Origin: Solwaraspora sp. WMMD406
GTDB lineage: Bacteria > Actinomycetota > Actinomycetes > Mycobacteriales > Micromonosporaceae
Length of the DNA: 64,000 nucleotides
NCBI RefSeq assembly: GCF_029626025.1
Contig: NZ_JARUBF010000001.1
Coordinates: 5,426,001 to 5,490,000 of the forward strand
Direction of reading: 5' to 3'
Positions within the stretch are counted from its first letter, which is position 1. Every line of letters begins with the position of its first letter. The notes below the pieces were generated by a model that was not told the DNA's origin, did no database searches, and saw only the letters and a program-made list of their open reading frames with translations. Below are positions 44,063-52,009 of the stretch, in pieces. A program made the translations under genes and the position numbers.

Positions 44063-44614
44063 GTGAGACGGAGCCTGGACGCACTCGACGAGGGTGAACT
44101 GCTGCGCCGCGTCGCCCGGGGCGACCGGCGGGCCTTCGACGAGCTGTACCGCCGGACTTCGCCGTGGCTGACCGCCCGGCTGCGGCGGCGGTGTGCCGAC
44201 GACGACATGGTGGCCGAGGTGCTGCAGGACACCTACCTGGCGGTGTGGCGGTCAGCCGGCAGCCAGGCCCAGGACGCGGCGAGGGGCAGCGCGGTCGGCT
44301 GGCTGTGGACCATCGCCGCCCGGCGGCTGGTCGACGCGTTCCGGGCCCGGGCCCGCCGGGACCGGGTCCCGGCGGTGCAGGCCGTCGTCACCGTCGCACC
44401 CGCCGCCGAGGAGGAAGCTCTCGCCGGCCGGATGGACGCCGACCTGGAGCAGGCGCTGCTGGCGCTGCCAGCCAACCTGCGCCAGGTGCTGCGCGCGATG
44501 GTCCTCGACGGTCTGACGACCCGGGAAACCTCGGTGCTGCTCGGCATGCCGGAAGGAACCGTCAAGACGTACGCGCGGCGGGCCCGGATCGCGCTACGGG
44601 AGGCGCTGTCATGA
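44063..44614 (+). CDS. ECF-family RNA polymerase sigma factor
   Basis: This 183-residue sigma-70-type factor of the extracytoplasmic-function group has region 2 at about 10-80 (ELLRRVARGDRRAFDELYRRT, AEVLQDTYLAVWRSAG, GWLWTIAARRLVDAFRARARR) and region 4 at about 130-180 (ALLALPANLRQVLRAMVLDGLTTRETSVLLGMPEGTVKTYARRARIALREAL). The start is ambiguous: a GTG at 44063 is used, with a TTG at 44054 as alternative; no Shine-Dalgarno is visible for either. The stop overlaps the putative anti-sigma gene by 4 bp. Confidence 0.92.
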   Translation: MRRSLDALDEGELLRRVARGDRRAFDELYRRTSPWLTARLRRRCADDDMVAEVLQDTYLAVWRSAGSQAQDAARGSAVGWLWTIAARRLVDAFRARARRDRVPAVQAVVTVAPAAEEEALAGRMDADLEQALLALPANLRQVLRAMVLDGLTTRETSVLLGMPEGTVKTYARRARIALREALS

Positions 44615-45408
44615 CCGTTCACCCCACCCCGATCCTCATTTTCCGCTACGCGACCGGGGACGCCGGCGTCGACGACGCGACGGTCTGGGCGGTCGAGGCG
44701 CACCTCGAGTCCTGCGCGCCCTGCCGGGCACGACTGGCCGACGCCGTCGAGCCGGCCGACCGGCAGTTGCTGGACCGGGTGGCGGTCGGCGTCGCGACCG
44801 GCATCGCCGCCGGCCCCGCGCCAGCGAAGCACCGGTGGCTGCTGCGCCGTACCGGTGTCGCCGCCCGGATCCTGCCGTGGCTGGCCACGGTGGTCGGGTT
44901 GATGGTGATCGCGGCGCTGTTCGAGTTGACCTTCGACGCGATGCCGTCACTGGTGCTGCTGATCGCGCCGGTGGCACCGCTGCTGCCGGTGGCTGCGGCG
45001 TGGAGCCGGCGTACCGACCCGGCCTGGGAACTGGTCGCGTCGATGCCCCGCACCGGGCTGGCGCTGCTGCTGCGTCGCACCCTGGCGGTCCTGACCGCGG
45101 TGGTCCCGACGCTGGCCGCGGCAAGTTGGTGGACCGGGCACTCGCCGGTCCGGTGGCTGCTGCCCTGCCTGGCCTTCACCGCCGGTGCGCTGGCCCTCGG
45201 CGGGCTGGTCGGCGTGGACCGGGCGGCGCTGGGGCTGTCGGTCGTCTGGTCCCTCGGTGTCATCGCACCGAGCCTGGCGGGCCGGCGACTGCCGGTCATC
45301 CTCGAAGCCGGCAGCTGGCCCGGCTGGGCGGTGGCCACCGGCGTACTGATCGCGGTGGTGCTGATCCGAGCCACCGACCACCGCCGGCCGGGCATCGACC
45401 AGCGCTGA
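44611..45408 (+). CDS. Zinc-finger anti-sigma-like membrane protein
   Basis: This 265-residue protein has an N-terminal zf-HC2-like module (AVEAHLESCAPCRARLAD, the HxxxCxxC pattern of ZAS anti-sigma factors) in the first 50 residues. A linker and about six membrane segments follow (ILPWLATVVGLMVIAALFEL, LVLLIAPVAPLLPVAAAW, LAVLTAVVPTLAAASWW, WLLPCLAFTAGALALGGLVG, ALGLSVVWSLGVIAPSLAG, GWAVATGVLIAVVLI). The ATGA overlap with the sigma gene supports an anti-sigma role. The large membrane domain is unusual for this class and could be the sensor. Confidence 0.85.
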   Translation: MTVHPTPILIFRYATGDAGVDDATVWAVEAHLESCAPCRARLADAVEPADRQLLDRVAVGVATGIAAGPAPAKHRWLLRRTGVAARILPWLATVVGLMVIAALFELTFDAMPSLVLLIAPVAPLLPVAAAWSRRTDPAWELVASMPRTGLALLLRRTLAVLTAVVPTLAAASWWTGHSPVRWLLPCLAFTAGALALGGLVGVDRAALGLSVVWSLGVIAPSLAGRRLPVILEAGSWPGWAVATGVLIAVVLIRATDHRRPGIDQR

Positions 45409-45517
45409 CCAGAGTTACTCGGTGCCGATCAGCGGTGCGCGGCCGGTGCCGCACCTGGTCCGACTTCCTCGGCTGGCGGAACCTCTGCCGGTCAAACCGA
45501 CGAACGGAGAGATCTTG

Positions 45518-46318
45518 ATGCGTGCGGTCAGCGCGGCGGAAACCGCCCCGACCACGTACGCGTGGGCGGTGCACGCCGAAGCTCTGGTGGTCCGGGCCGG
45601 CCGGCATGTCGCCGTCAACGGGCTCGACCTGGCACTGGGCACGGGCGTGCACGGACTGCTCGGCCCCAACGGTGCCGGCAAGACCACTCTGATGCGGGCG
45701 CTCGCCACCGTGGTGAAGCCCAGCGGCGGACGGCTCGACCTGCTCGGTGAGCCCATCACCGGCCGCGCCGACCTGCGCCGGGTACGTCGGCGCCTCGGCT
45801 ACCTGCCACAGCACTTCGGGTTCTACCCCCGGTTCACCGTCCGCGAGTTCGTCGAGTACATGGCGTGGCTCAAGGAGATGCCGAAGGGGGAGATCCCGAG
45901 TGCCGTGCAGCGAGCGGTCGACCGGGTCGGCCTGACCAGCCGGGCCGACTCGAAGCTGAAGACCCTCTCCGGCGGCATGCTGCGCCGTGCCGGTATCGCC
46001 CAGGCGATCGTCAACGATCCGGAGGTGCTGCTGCTCGACGAACCGACCGTCGGACTCGACCCGGAACAGCGCCTCGACTTCCGGGAGCTGCTGCGCGACA
46101 TCGGCGTGGACAGCTGCGTGCTGGTCTCCACCCACCTGGTCGAGGACGTCGCGGCGGCCTGCACCGACGTGGTGCTGGTCTACGAGGGCCGGCTGGTGTG
46201 GCAGGGCGGCGCCGCGCAGCTGGCCGAGCAGGGCGGTGCCGGCGACGCCGGGGACAGCGCCACCGAGCGTGGCTACTCGGCGCTGCTGCGGGCGTACCGG
46301 GGGCAGGTGTCGGCTTGA
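45518..46318 (+). CDS. ABC transporter ATPase of the ECF operon
   Basis: This 266-residue ATPase has Walker A LLGPNGAGKTTLMRAL, Q-loop YLPQHFGFYPRFTVREFVEYMAWLKEM, signature KTLSGGMLRRAGIAQAI, Walker B VLLLDEPTVGLDPEQR and H-loop STHLVEDVAAAC. Exporter-type ATPases paired with ABC-2-like membrane proteins look like this. The ATG at 45518 after GGAGAGATCTTG is preferred to a longer start at 45422. It is 109 bp after the anti-sigma gene. The following membrane protein overlaps or nearly abuts it, so the two should form one complex. Confidence 0.9.
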   Translation: MRAVSAAETAPTTYAWAVHAEALVVRAGRHVAVNGLDLALGTGVHGLLGPNGAGKTTLMRALATVVKPSGGRLDLLGEPITGRADLRRVRRRLGYLPQHFGFYPRFTVREFVEYMAWLKEMPKGEIPSAVQRAVDRVGLTSRADSKLKTLSGGMLRRAGIAQAIVNDPEVLLLDEPTVGLDPEQRLDFRELLRDIGVDSCVLVSTHLVEDVAAACTDVVLVYEGRLVWQGGAAQLAEQGGAGDAGDSATERGYSALLRAYRGQVSA

Positions 46319-46329
46319 CCGGGCGGATC

Positions 46330-47727
46330 ATGACCACCGAGGTGCGCCGGACGGCGGTGCCCGGCATCGCCCTGCTGCTGCTGGTGATCGGCGCGGCGTT
46401 CACCCTGCTGTCGATCGAGTTCTTCGCCAGCGGGTGGACCCAGCTGGCCCTGTACGGCCGAGGAACGCTGCTGCTGCTGATCCCGTTGGCGTTGGCCGGC
46501 GGCGCCTGGCTGGGCCGGCGGGACCACCGCAACCGCGTCGGTGAGCTGTTCGCCACCACGGTGCGCCCGCGCTGGCAGCGGACCCTCCCGCTCGCCGTCG
46601 GCTACGCCGCCACCATGGTCGTGGTGTACCTGCTGGCCACCGGTGTCGGGGCGATCTGGGTGGTGTCGAGCGCCGGCTACTTCTCCCCGACCGTGCTCGG
46701 CATCGTCGCGGTCGGCGGGCTGGGCATGGTCGCCGCCAGCTGGCTGGGCATGGCCGCCGGCCGGGCCGTACCCCGGATCGTCACCGCACCGGTGCTTGCC
46801 GTCGTCGGGTTCGCCGTGGTGGCGCTGCTGCCGGACTTCGTCTCGATGGCGGGCTACGACGCCAACTTCGTCAAGACGCGGCCGGACCCGTCCGCGCTGC
46901 TGCTCACGCCCACCTTCTCCGGCGGCCTCGACGACCTGCAGACCCTCCCGGCCTCGGTCAGCGCGCTACAGGCGGTGTGGTTGGCCGCGTTGGCCGGCAC
47001 CGCGCTGCTGCTGATCGGTACCACCCGCCGCGGCCTGCTCGCCCTGGCGGTGCTGCCCGCTGTCCTCGGCGCGGCGGTGGCGGTGCCGCTGCTGCCCACC
47101 GGCGGCTACTACGGGGCGGCGGTCATCGACCCCGCCGCCGCCGAACTGGTCTGCGACGACGACGGTCCGCAGGTGTGTGTCCGCAAGGTACACGCGGCGT
47201 TGCTGCCCGACATCGTCGGGCCGGTCCGCGAGACGCTCGCGCTCGCGGCGGCCAAGCTGCCCAACCCGCCGGTACGCGCGGAGGAGACCGCGCGACCGGC
47301 CGCGTACGCGGCACCTGACCAGCCAGCGGTACGGCACGACATGGACACCCTGGTCTTCGACTGGCCCGGGTTCACCCCGGGCGGGAAGGTCGATCTCGGC
47401 GACGGGTACTTCCGGGCGGAGCTGCTGGAGTCGGTATGGGCGCAGGACTGCCAGGAAAGCAGCGGCATACCCGGCCAGATGATGTCCGTTTCCAACCCGG
47501 TGCCCTACCTGGCGGTGGCGGTGGCGGTGGCCTGGCTTGCCGGCGAGCCGCCGCAGCAGCAGAGCTGGTGGCGACCCGAGGACAAGCAGCAGATCGAGAG
47601 CGGGTACCAGGCACTTACCGCGCTGCCGGCCGATCAGCAGCGCCAGCTCGCCGGGCAGGCCCGCGAGGCGGCCCTCGCCTGCGACTACGACCGGTTCGAG
47701 GAGCTCCTGCTGGCCGGTCCCCGATGA
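46330..47727 (+). CDS. Large ABC-exporter membrane subunit
   Basis: This 465-residue membrane protein has about six N-terminal hydrophobic segments (GIALLLLVIGAAFTLLSIEFF, LLLLIPLALAGGAWLG, LPLAVGYAATMVVVYLLATGVG, TVLGIVAVGGLGMVAASWLG, VLAVVGFAVVALL, VWLAALAGTALLLIGTT). A large extracytoplasmic C-terminal domain of about 200 residues (AAELVCDDDGPQVCVRKVHAALL through CQESSGIPGQMMSV and ACDYDRFEELLL) contains four Cys that could form disulfides. The start is an ATG at 46330; a TTG at 46315 would overlap the ATPase stop. No named family is recognised beyond ABC-2-like organisation. The next gene overlaps by 4 bp. Confidence 0.8.
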   Translation: MTTEVRRTAVPGIALLLLVIGAAFTLLSIEFFASGWTQLALYGRGTLLLLIPLALAGGAWLGRRDHRNRVGELFATTVRPRWQRTLPLAVGYAATMVVVYLLATGVGAIWVVSSAGYFSPTVLGIVAVGGLGMVAASWLGMAAGRAVPRIVTAPVLAVVGFAVVALLPDFVSMAGYDANFVKTRPDPSALLLTPTFSGGLDDLQTLPASVSALQAVWLAALAGTALLLIGTTRRGLLALAVLPAVLGAAVAVPLLPTGGYYGAAVIDPAAAELVCDDDGPQVCVRKVHAALLPDIVGPVRETLALAAAKLPNPPVRAEETARPAAYAAPDQPAVRHDMDTLVFDWPGFTPGGKVDLGDGYFRAELLESVWAQDCQESSGIPGQMMSVSNPVPYLAVAVAVAWLAGEPPQQQSWWRPEDKQQIESGYQALTALPADQQRQLAGQAREAALACDYDRFEELLLAGPR

Positions 47728-48338
47728 GGTGGGTCGGTCTGTACCTGCGCTCCCGCCGGGTGCCGCTCGCCGCGGTCGTCGCGGCCGGTGCCAGCGCCCT
47801 GGTCTGGGCCGCCTGGCCGTACTTCTCCGACGGGCAGACGATCAACGCCCGGGTGCTCAGCGTCACCGTGCTGATCGCGGCGGTCGCGCTGGGCACCACG
47901 CTCAGCGGTGCCGACGACGCTCTGGATCACTCGGCCTCGGCTCGCTGGCCGGTCCGCCGCGCCGTCCACCTGCTGCTCACCGCCGCCGCGATCGTCGCGC
48001 TGCTGCTGGTCACCACGGTGACCGAGGCGCGGTTCGAGCCGCTCGGTGTGGTGGTCCGCAACACGGTCGGTCTGCTCGGGCTGACCGCGCTCGGGGCCAC
48101 GCTGCTCGGGGCCGCGTTGTCCTGGATCGCGCCGTTGACCTGGACCCTCGTCGCGATCATGCCGTGGATGGGACCGAGCGAGCAGCTCCGGATGCAGCTC
48201 GGCGCCTGGCTGGTCCAGCCGGGTGACACCACCGTCGCGACGGTCTGCGCGGCGGTGTTGGCGGTGACCGGCCTGGCCGCGTACACGGTGCGCGGCTGCC
48301 CGTTGCGGCCGGCTACCGAGACGGCGCCGAATCAGTGA
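47724..48338 (+). CDS. Integral membrane protein of the ECF/ABC operon
   Basis: This 204-residue protein has five or six membrane segments (VPLAAVVAAGASALVWAAWPYF, VLSVTVLIAAVALGTTL, AVHLLLTAAAIVALLLVTTV, TVGLLGLTALGATLLGAALSWIAPLTWTLVAIMPWM, VATVCAAVLAVTGLAAYTV). It begins with an ATG overlapping the previous stop (ATGA) and probably acts as a second membrane subunit of the exporter. I do not recognise a named domain. It is the last gene of the operon, followed by a hairpin. Confidence 0.8.
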   Translation: MRWVGLYLRSRRVPLAAVVAAGASALVWAAWPYFSDGQTINARVLSVTVLIAAVALGTTLSGADDALDHSASARWPVRRAVHLLLTAAAIVALLLVTTVTEARFEPLGVVVRNTVGLLGLTALGATLLGAALSWIAPLTWTLVAIMPWMGPSEQLRMQLGAWLVQPGDTTVATVCAAVLAVTGLAAYTVRGCPLRPATETAPNQ

Positions 48339-48348
48339 AGTGCGGCGG

Positions 48349-48392
48349 GCCGATGCCGGGGCGGGTCGAAGGATCCGCCCCGGCGCATCGGG
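48349..48392. terminator. Bidirectional hairpin between convergent genes
   Basis: CCGATGCCGGGGCGG (48350-48364) pairs with CCGCCCCGGC-GC-ATCGG (48375-48391) with a two-base bulge and a ten-base loop. It lies between the end of the ABC operon and the end of the TM2-like gene and could serve both. Confidence 0.7.
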
Positions 48393-48405
48393 CCGACCCG
48401 ACGGG

Positions 48406-48795
48406 TCAGCGGTAGCCGGCGACCAGTCGGGAGTTGTGCTTCTCGGTGGCGCGCAGCGCCAGGATCGGGCCGGCGATCAGGTACGCCACCCAGGTCGCTG
48501 GCAGGGTCAGCCATCCGATGAAGATGAACGTCAGCAGGACATTGATCCAGAACAGCACCCAGAAGGACACCATCAGCACGATGCCGGTGGGAACCTTGCC
48601 GGCGTAGATGTTGCCGATGCCGAAGATCCCGAACAGACCGGGCACGAGTTCCAGCGCGACCGCCGCGCCGGCGGACTTGGGCATCGCCACGCCAGGGCCG
48701 GCGACGGGTCCGTAGCCGCCGGGCTGGTACGGCTGGCCCGAGGTGGGCACCGGGTGTTGCTGCGGTGCCGACTGGTAGGGGTTGGGGTACGTCAC
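48406..48795 (-). CDS. TM2-like small membrane protein
   Basis: This 129-residue protein has a Pro/Gln/Gly/Tyr-rich cytoplasmic N-terminus (NPYQSAPQQHPVPTSGQPYQ, about 1-40) followed by three hydrophobic segments: AAVALELVPGLFGIFGIGNIYAG, GIVLMVSFWVLFWINVLLTFIFIGWLTL and WVAYLIAGPILALRA. The FGIGNIYAGK turn and general layout resemble TM2-domain proteins. The role is unknown. It is convergent with the ECF/ABC operon. Confidence 0.75.
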   Translation of the reverse strand: MTYPNPYQSAPQQHPVPTSGQPYQPGGYGPVAGPGVAMPKSAGAAVALELVPGLFGIFGIGNIYAGKVPTGIVLMVSFWVLFWINVLLTFIFIGWLTLPATWVAYLIAGPILALRATEKHNSRLVAGYR

Positions 48796-48978
48796 CCCGA
48801 GAGTGTTTCAGCGGCGGCCCAGCTGCGGAAACCGTACGTTCGGTCGACCCATGATCATGGGCGGCGCTTCGTCGGGCCCGCCCGGGCACCGTACGCCGAC
48901 CTGAATCGGCACTCCGGCGGCGGCGGACGGCTAATGTCGCACCGACCACCTGGGTATCGGAGTCGTCGCCGGTGCGCC

Positions 48979-49395
48979 CTACCGGATCGTGATCAGCCGC
49001 ATCGCGGTGCGTAGTAGCACGACCGCCGCGCCGCCGACCATGACCATGCCGATCCCCGGCATCAACTGGCCCCAGCTGTCGGTGGCGGAACTGAGGTAGA
49101 TCAGCCGGGCGGCCTGCCACCCGACGATGGCGGCCACCGCGAGGCCAGGCAGCAGCGCGTGCCCGATCGCCACCATGCGGTACGGCAGCAGCGCGCCCGC
49201 GATGGCGATGACGCCCGCGCAGAGGGTCCACAGGCCCGGACCGACCGTGCCCGAGAGCGAACCGAAGGGCGTGATCACCCACGGGAGAAGTGAGCCGACC
49301 AGCGCGAGCAGGCCGCCGACGATCATGCCGACGCTACCGGCGTGCAGGACGCGTCGCCGTGCCGGCGCGGTGGCGGTGGTTGCGGTGTCAGCCAT
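48979..49395 (-). CDS. Four-helix membrane protein
   Basis: This 138-residue protein has four predicted membrane segments: SVGMIVGGLLALVGSLLPWVI, GLWTLCAGVIAIAGALLPYRM, ALLPGLAVAAIVGWQAARLIYL and LMPGIGMVMVGGAAVVLLRTAM. An exposed loop between helices 1 and 2 (TPFGSLSGTVGPG) and the ALLPYR motif are of the kind seen in small actinobacterial DUF-type membrane proteins. I do not recognise a functional family. The start is an ATG at 49395. Confidence 0.7.
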   Translation of the reverse strand: MADTATTATAPARRRVLHAGSVGMIVGGLLALVGSLLPWVITPFGSLSGTVGPGLWTLCAGVIAIAGALLPYRMVAIGHALLPGLAVAAIVGWQAARLIYLSSATDSWGQLMPGIGMVMVGGAAVVLLRTAMRLITIR

Positions 49396-49792
49396 GACCG
49401 GATGCTAGGTGGCGACGCCCGGGGTGACCTAGCCGGCAATCGGTGAGTGGTCGGACCGGGCCGCTGGACGGCTCGTCAATCGCCACATATGCCGCGTTTC
49501 CCCGACCTACCGGCCGCTCACCTGACCCCGTCGACCGTTCGTGGGACCCGGCAGACCGCTTACCGCCCCAACCCCGCGTCAAGCAGATCGACTCTTGATT
49601 GATCGGGCTCGGTCACGTTCTCTTCCCAGATTAAGGGTGTGACCGACCGCACAAGCCGCCGGGCAGGCGACATGTGCTCGCGGTGCGGCGGATCGGGCAG
49701 CGGCACCGCCACGGCACGGCGACCAGCAGGTCTGCCGTGTCGCGGCCCGTCACCGGACCTGCCGTTCCCATGACGACCGAGGAGGCCCCACA
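49396..49792. other. Upstream region of the symporter operon
   Basis: This 397-bp divergent region should contain promoters for the membrane protein (minus) and the DUF4212/symporter operon (plus). A 44-codon frame from a GTG at 49639 (after AAGG) to a TGA at 49771-49773 encodes a CSRCGGSGSG motif and one further Cys, reminiscent of zinc-ribbon peptides, but support is weak. Nothing else is recognised. Confidence 0.35.
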
Positions 49793-50134
49793 GTGACCGA
49801 GGTAACCCCCGATAACAACCCTGGTGGCGGCGAGTCGCCGCCACCAACGACCCCGCCGGACAACGGCTGGCGACAGCAGTACTGGCGCCGGAATCTCCGA
49901 CTCATGGTGATCCTGCTGGCGATCTGGTTCGTCGTCTCGTTCGTGTTCGGCATCCTGCTGATCCAACCACTGAACAACATCGTGATCGCCGGATTCCCGC
50001 TCGGCTTGTGGTTCGCCCAGCAAGGATCGATCTACACATTTGTCATCCTGATTCTGGTGTACGCCAAGATGATGGACCGCCTCGACAACGAGTACGGCGT
50101 GAGCGAGCGCCAGCCGGAAGGGAGCGAGAAATGA
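49793..50134 (+). CDS. DUF4212 small subunit of a sodium:solute symporter
   Basis: This 113-residue membrane protein has a Pro-rich tail and two membrane helices: LRLMVILLAIWFVVSFVFGILLI and GSIYTFVILILVYAKMMDRLDNEYGV. The WRRNLRLM...FPLGLWFAQQGSIYTFV pattern is the DUF4212 signature of symporter small subunits (TIGR03647-type). The GTG at 49793 follows GAGGAGGCCCCACA. The stop overlaps the symporter ATG by 4 bp. Confidence 0.93.
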   Translation: MTEVTPDNNPGGGESPPPTTPPDNGWRQQYWRRNLRLMVILLAIWFVVSFVFGILLIQPLNNIVIAGFPLGLWFAQQGSIYTFVILILVYAKMMDRLDNEYGVSERQPEGSEK

Positions 50135-51816
50135 GCTCCATCCAGACCTGGACTCTCGTCTTCATCGGCGGATCCTTCGCTGTTTATCTTTACATCGCCT
50201 GGCGTAGTCGGGTGAAGGAAACAACCGGATTCTACGTCGCCGGTCAGGGAATCCCCACCATCGCCAACGGTGCCGCCGTCGCCGCAGACTGGATGTCGGC
50301 CGCGTCGTTCATTTCGATGGCCGGGTTGATCGCTTTCCTCGGATCGGACGGCTCGATCTACCTGATGGGCTGGACCGGCGGCTACGTGCTGTTGGCCCTG
50401 CTGATCGCCCCGTACCTGCGTAAATGGGGCAAGTTCACGGTGCCGGAATTCGTCGGTGACCGGTATTCGGAAACCGTCCGGACCATCGCCGCCGTCGCCG
50501 CGCTCATCATCTCGTTCACCTACGTCGTCGGTCAGATGCGGGGCGGCGGAATCGTCTTCAGCCGGTTCCTCGGGCTGGACATCACCGGCGGCGTCATCGT
50601 CGCGGCACTCGTCATCTTCGCGTACGCGGTACTCGGCGGCATGAAGGGCATCACCTGGACCCAGGTGGCGCAGTACACGGTGCTGATCATCGCATATCTG
50701 ATCCCCGCCATCGCGGTGGCACAGCAGATGACCGGTATTCCCATCCCGCAGGTGTCCTTCGGGCAGATCTTCGACGAACTCAACGCGCTCAGCGTCCAGA
50801 TGGGACTGAGTCAGTTCACCGAGGCGTTCTCGGCCCGACCACAGATCGACGTATTCCTGGTGACGATGTCGTTGATGATCGGCACCGCCGGCCTCCCGCA
50901 CGTGATCATCCGGTTCTACACCACGAAGACGGTCCGAGGCGCCCGCTACTCGGCGTTCTGGGCCCTGTTCTTCATCGCCCTGCTCTACACCACCGCCCCG
51001 GCGGTGGGCGCGTTCACCAAACTCAACCTGCTGGAGTCGGTGAACGGGATCGCGGTCGACGCCCTGCCGGCCTGGGTCAACAACTGGGCGGCAACCGGGC
51101 TGATCACGTTCGCCGACGGTGCCCAGACCATCGAGTCGGTCAGCAACAACCCGGCGTCCGGAGCCGATCTGGTGGTCAACAACGACATCCTGGTGCTGGC
51201 CAGCCCGGAGATCGCCGGACTACCCGCACCGATCGTCGGCCTGGTCGCGGCCGGCGGCATGGCGGCGGCCATGTCCACCGCCGCCGGTCTGCTGCTGGTC
51301 ATCTCCTCGTCGTTCTCGCACGACCTGTACTTCCGCCGGATCAAGCGGGACTCGACCGACAAGCAGCGGTTGCTCGCCGGCCGGATCGCCATGGGTCTCG
51401 CGGTGTTGATCGCGGTGTACGCCGGCATCAACCCGCCGGCGTTCGTCGCCCAGGTGGTCGCGTTCGCGTTCGGTCTCGCAGCGGCGAGCTTCTTCCCGAT
51501 CATCGTGCTCGGCATCTTCTGGAAACGGTGCAACGCCACCGGTGCCGCAGCCGGCATGGTGTCCGGCATGGTGTTCACCGCCGCGTACATGATCTACACC
51601 CTGGAGGTCTTCGGTACCCAGGCCAACCCGCACATCTTCGACATCAGTCCGGAAGCGATCGGCACCATCGGCGCCATCGTCAACTTCATCGTCACGATCG
51701 TCGTGTCGAAGCTGACCGCACCACCACCGGCGGAGATCGCGGAGATGGTGGAAAACATCCGGTACCCGGCCGCCCGCCGTACCGTGTCGGCCGGTAGCTC
51801 CGCCGACGCGGCCTGA
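50131..51816 (+). CDS. Sodium:solute symporter large subunit (VC_2705-like)
   Basis: This 561-residue SSS-family transporter has about 13 membrane segments, with the sodium-site regions FYVAGQGIPTIANGAAVAADWMSAASFISMAG near the N-terminus, SLMIGTAGLPHVIIRFYTTKTVRGARYSAFW in the middle and GGMAAAMSTAAGLLLVISSSFSHDLY further on. The pairing with DUF4212 and the AGLPHVIIRFYT signature place it in the acetate/short-carboxylate-like VC_2705 group; the substrate is not established. A strong hairpin follows 30 bp after the stop. Confidence 0.93.
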   Translation: MSSIQTWTLVFIGGSFAVYLYIAWRSRVKETTGFYVAGQGIPTIANGAAVAADWMSAASFISMAGLIAFLGSDGSIYLMGWTGGYVLLALLIAPYLRKWGKFTVPEFVGDRYSETVRTIAAVAALIISFTYVVGQMRGGGIVFSRFLGLDITGGVIVAALVIFAYAVLGGMKGITWTQVAQYTVLIIAYLIPAIAVAQQMTGIPIPQVSFGQIFDELNALSVQMGLSQFTEAFSARPQIDVFLVTMSLMIGTAGLPHVIIRFYTTKTVRGARYSAFWALFFIALLYTTAPAVGAFTKLNLLESVNGIAVDALPAWVNNWAATGLITFADGAQTIESVSNNPASGADLVVNNDILVLASPEIAGLPAPIVGLVAAGGMAAAMSTAAGLLLVISSSFSHDLYFRRIKRDSTDKQRLLAGRIAMGLAVLIAVYAGINPPAFVAQVVAFAFGLAAASFFPIIVLGIFWKRCNATGAAAGMVSGMVFTAAYMIYTLEVFGTQANPHIFDISPEAIGTIGAIVNFIVTIVVSKLTAPPPAEIAEMVENIRYPAARRTVSAGSSADAA

Positions 51817-51846
51817 TCCACGCCATCAGCCGACCCTCGAACGGCC

Positions 51847-51894
51847 CCGGAGGGGGCGGGCCCCGACAACGACGTCGGGGCCCGCCCCCTCCGG
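51847..51894. terminator. Very strong hairpin after the symporter operon
   Basis: A perfect 21-bp stem, CCGGAGGGGGCGGGCCCCGA + C (51847-51867) with its complement at 51874-51894, closes a six-base loop AACGAC. There is no T tract; GC-rich L-shaped or I-shaped hairpins of this kind are normal actinobacterial terminators. Confidence 0.9.
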
Positions 51895-52009
51895 CTGCTC
51901 CGGGCGGCGACCCACCACCACCTGCCTGATCGGCCGGCCGGGACGCGGCCAGCGGTCACGGATCCGGCGATCCGCTCCGGTACGCGGCGATGGTTGCCAG
52001 AGTTGGGGC

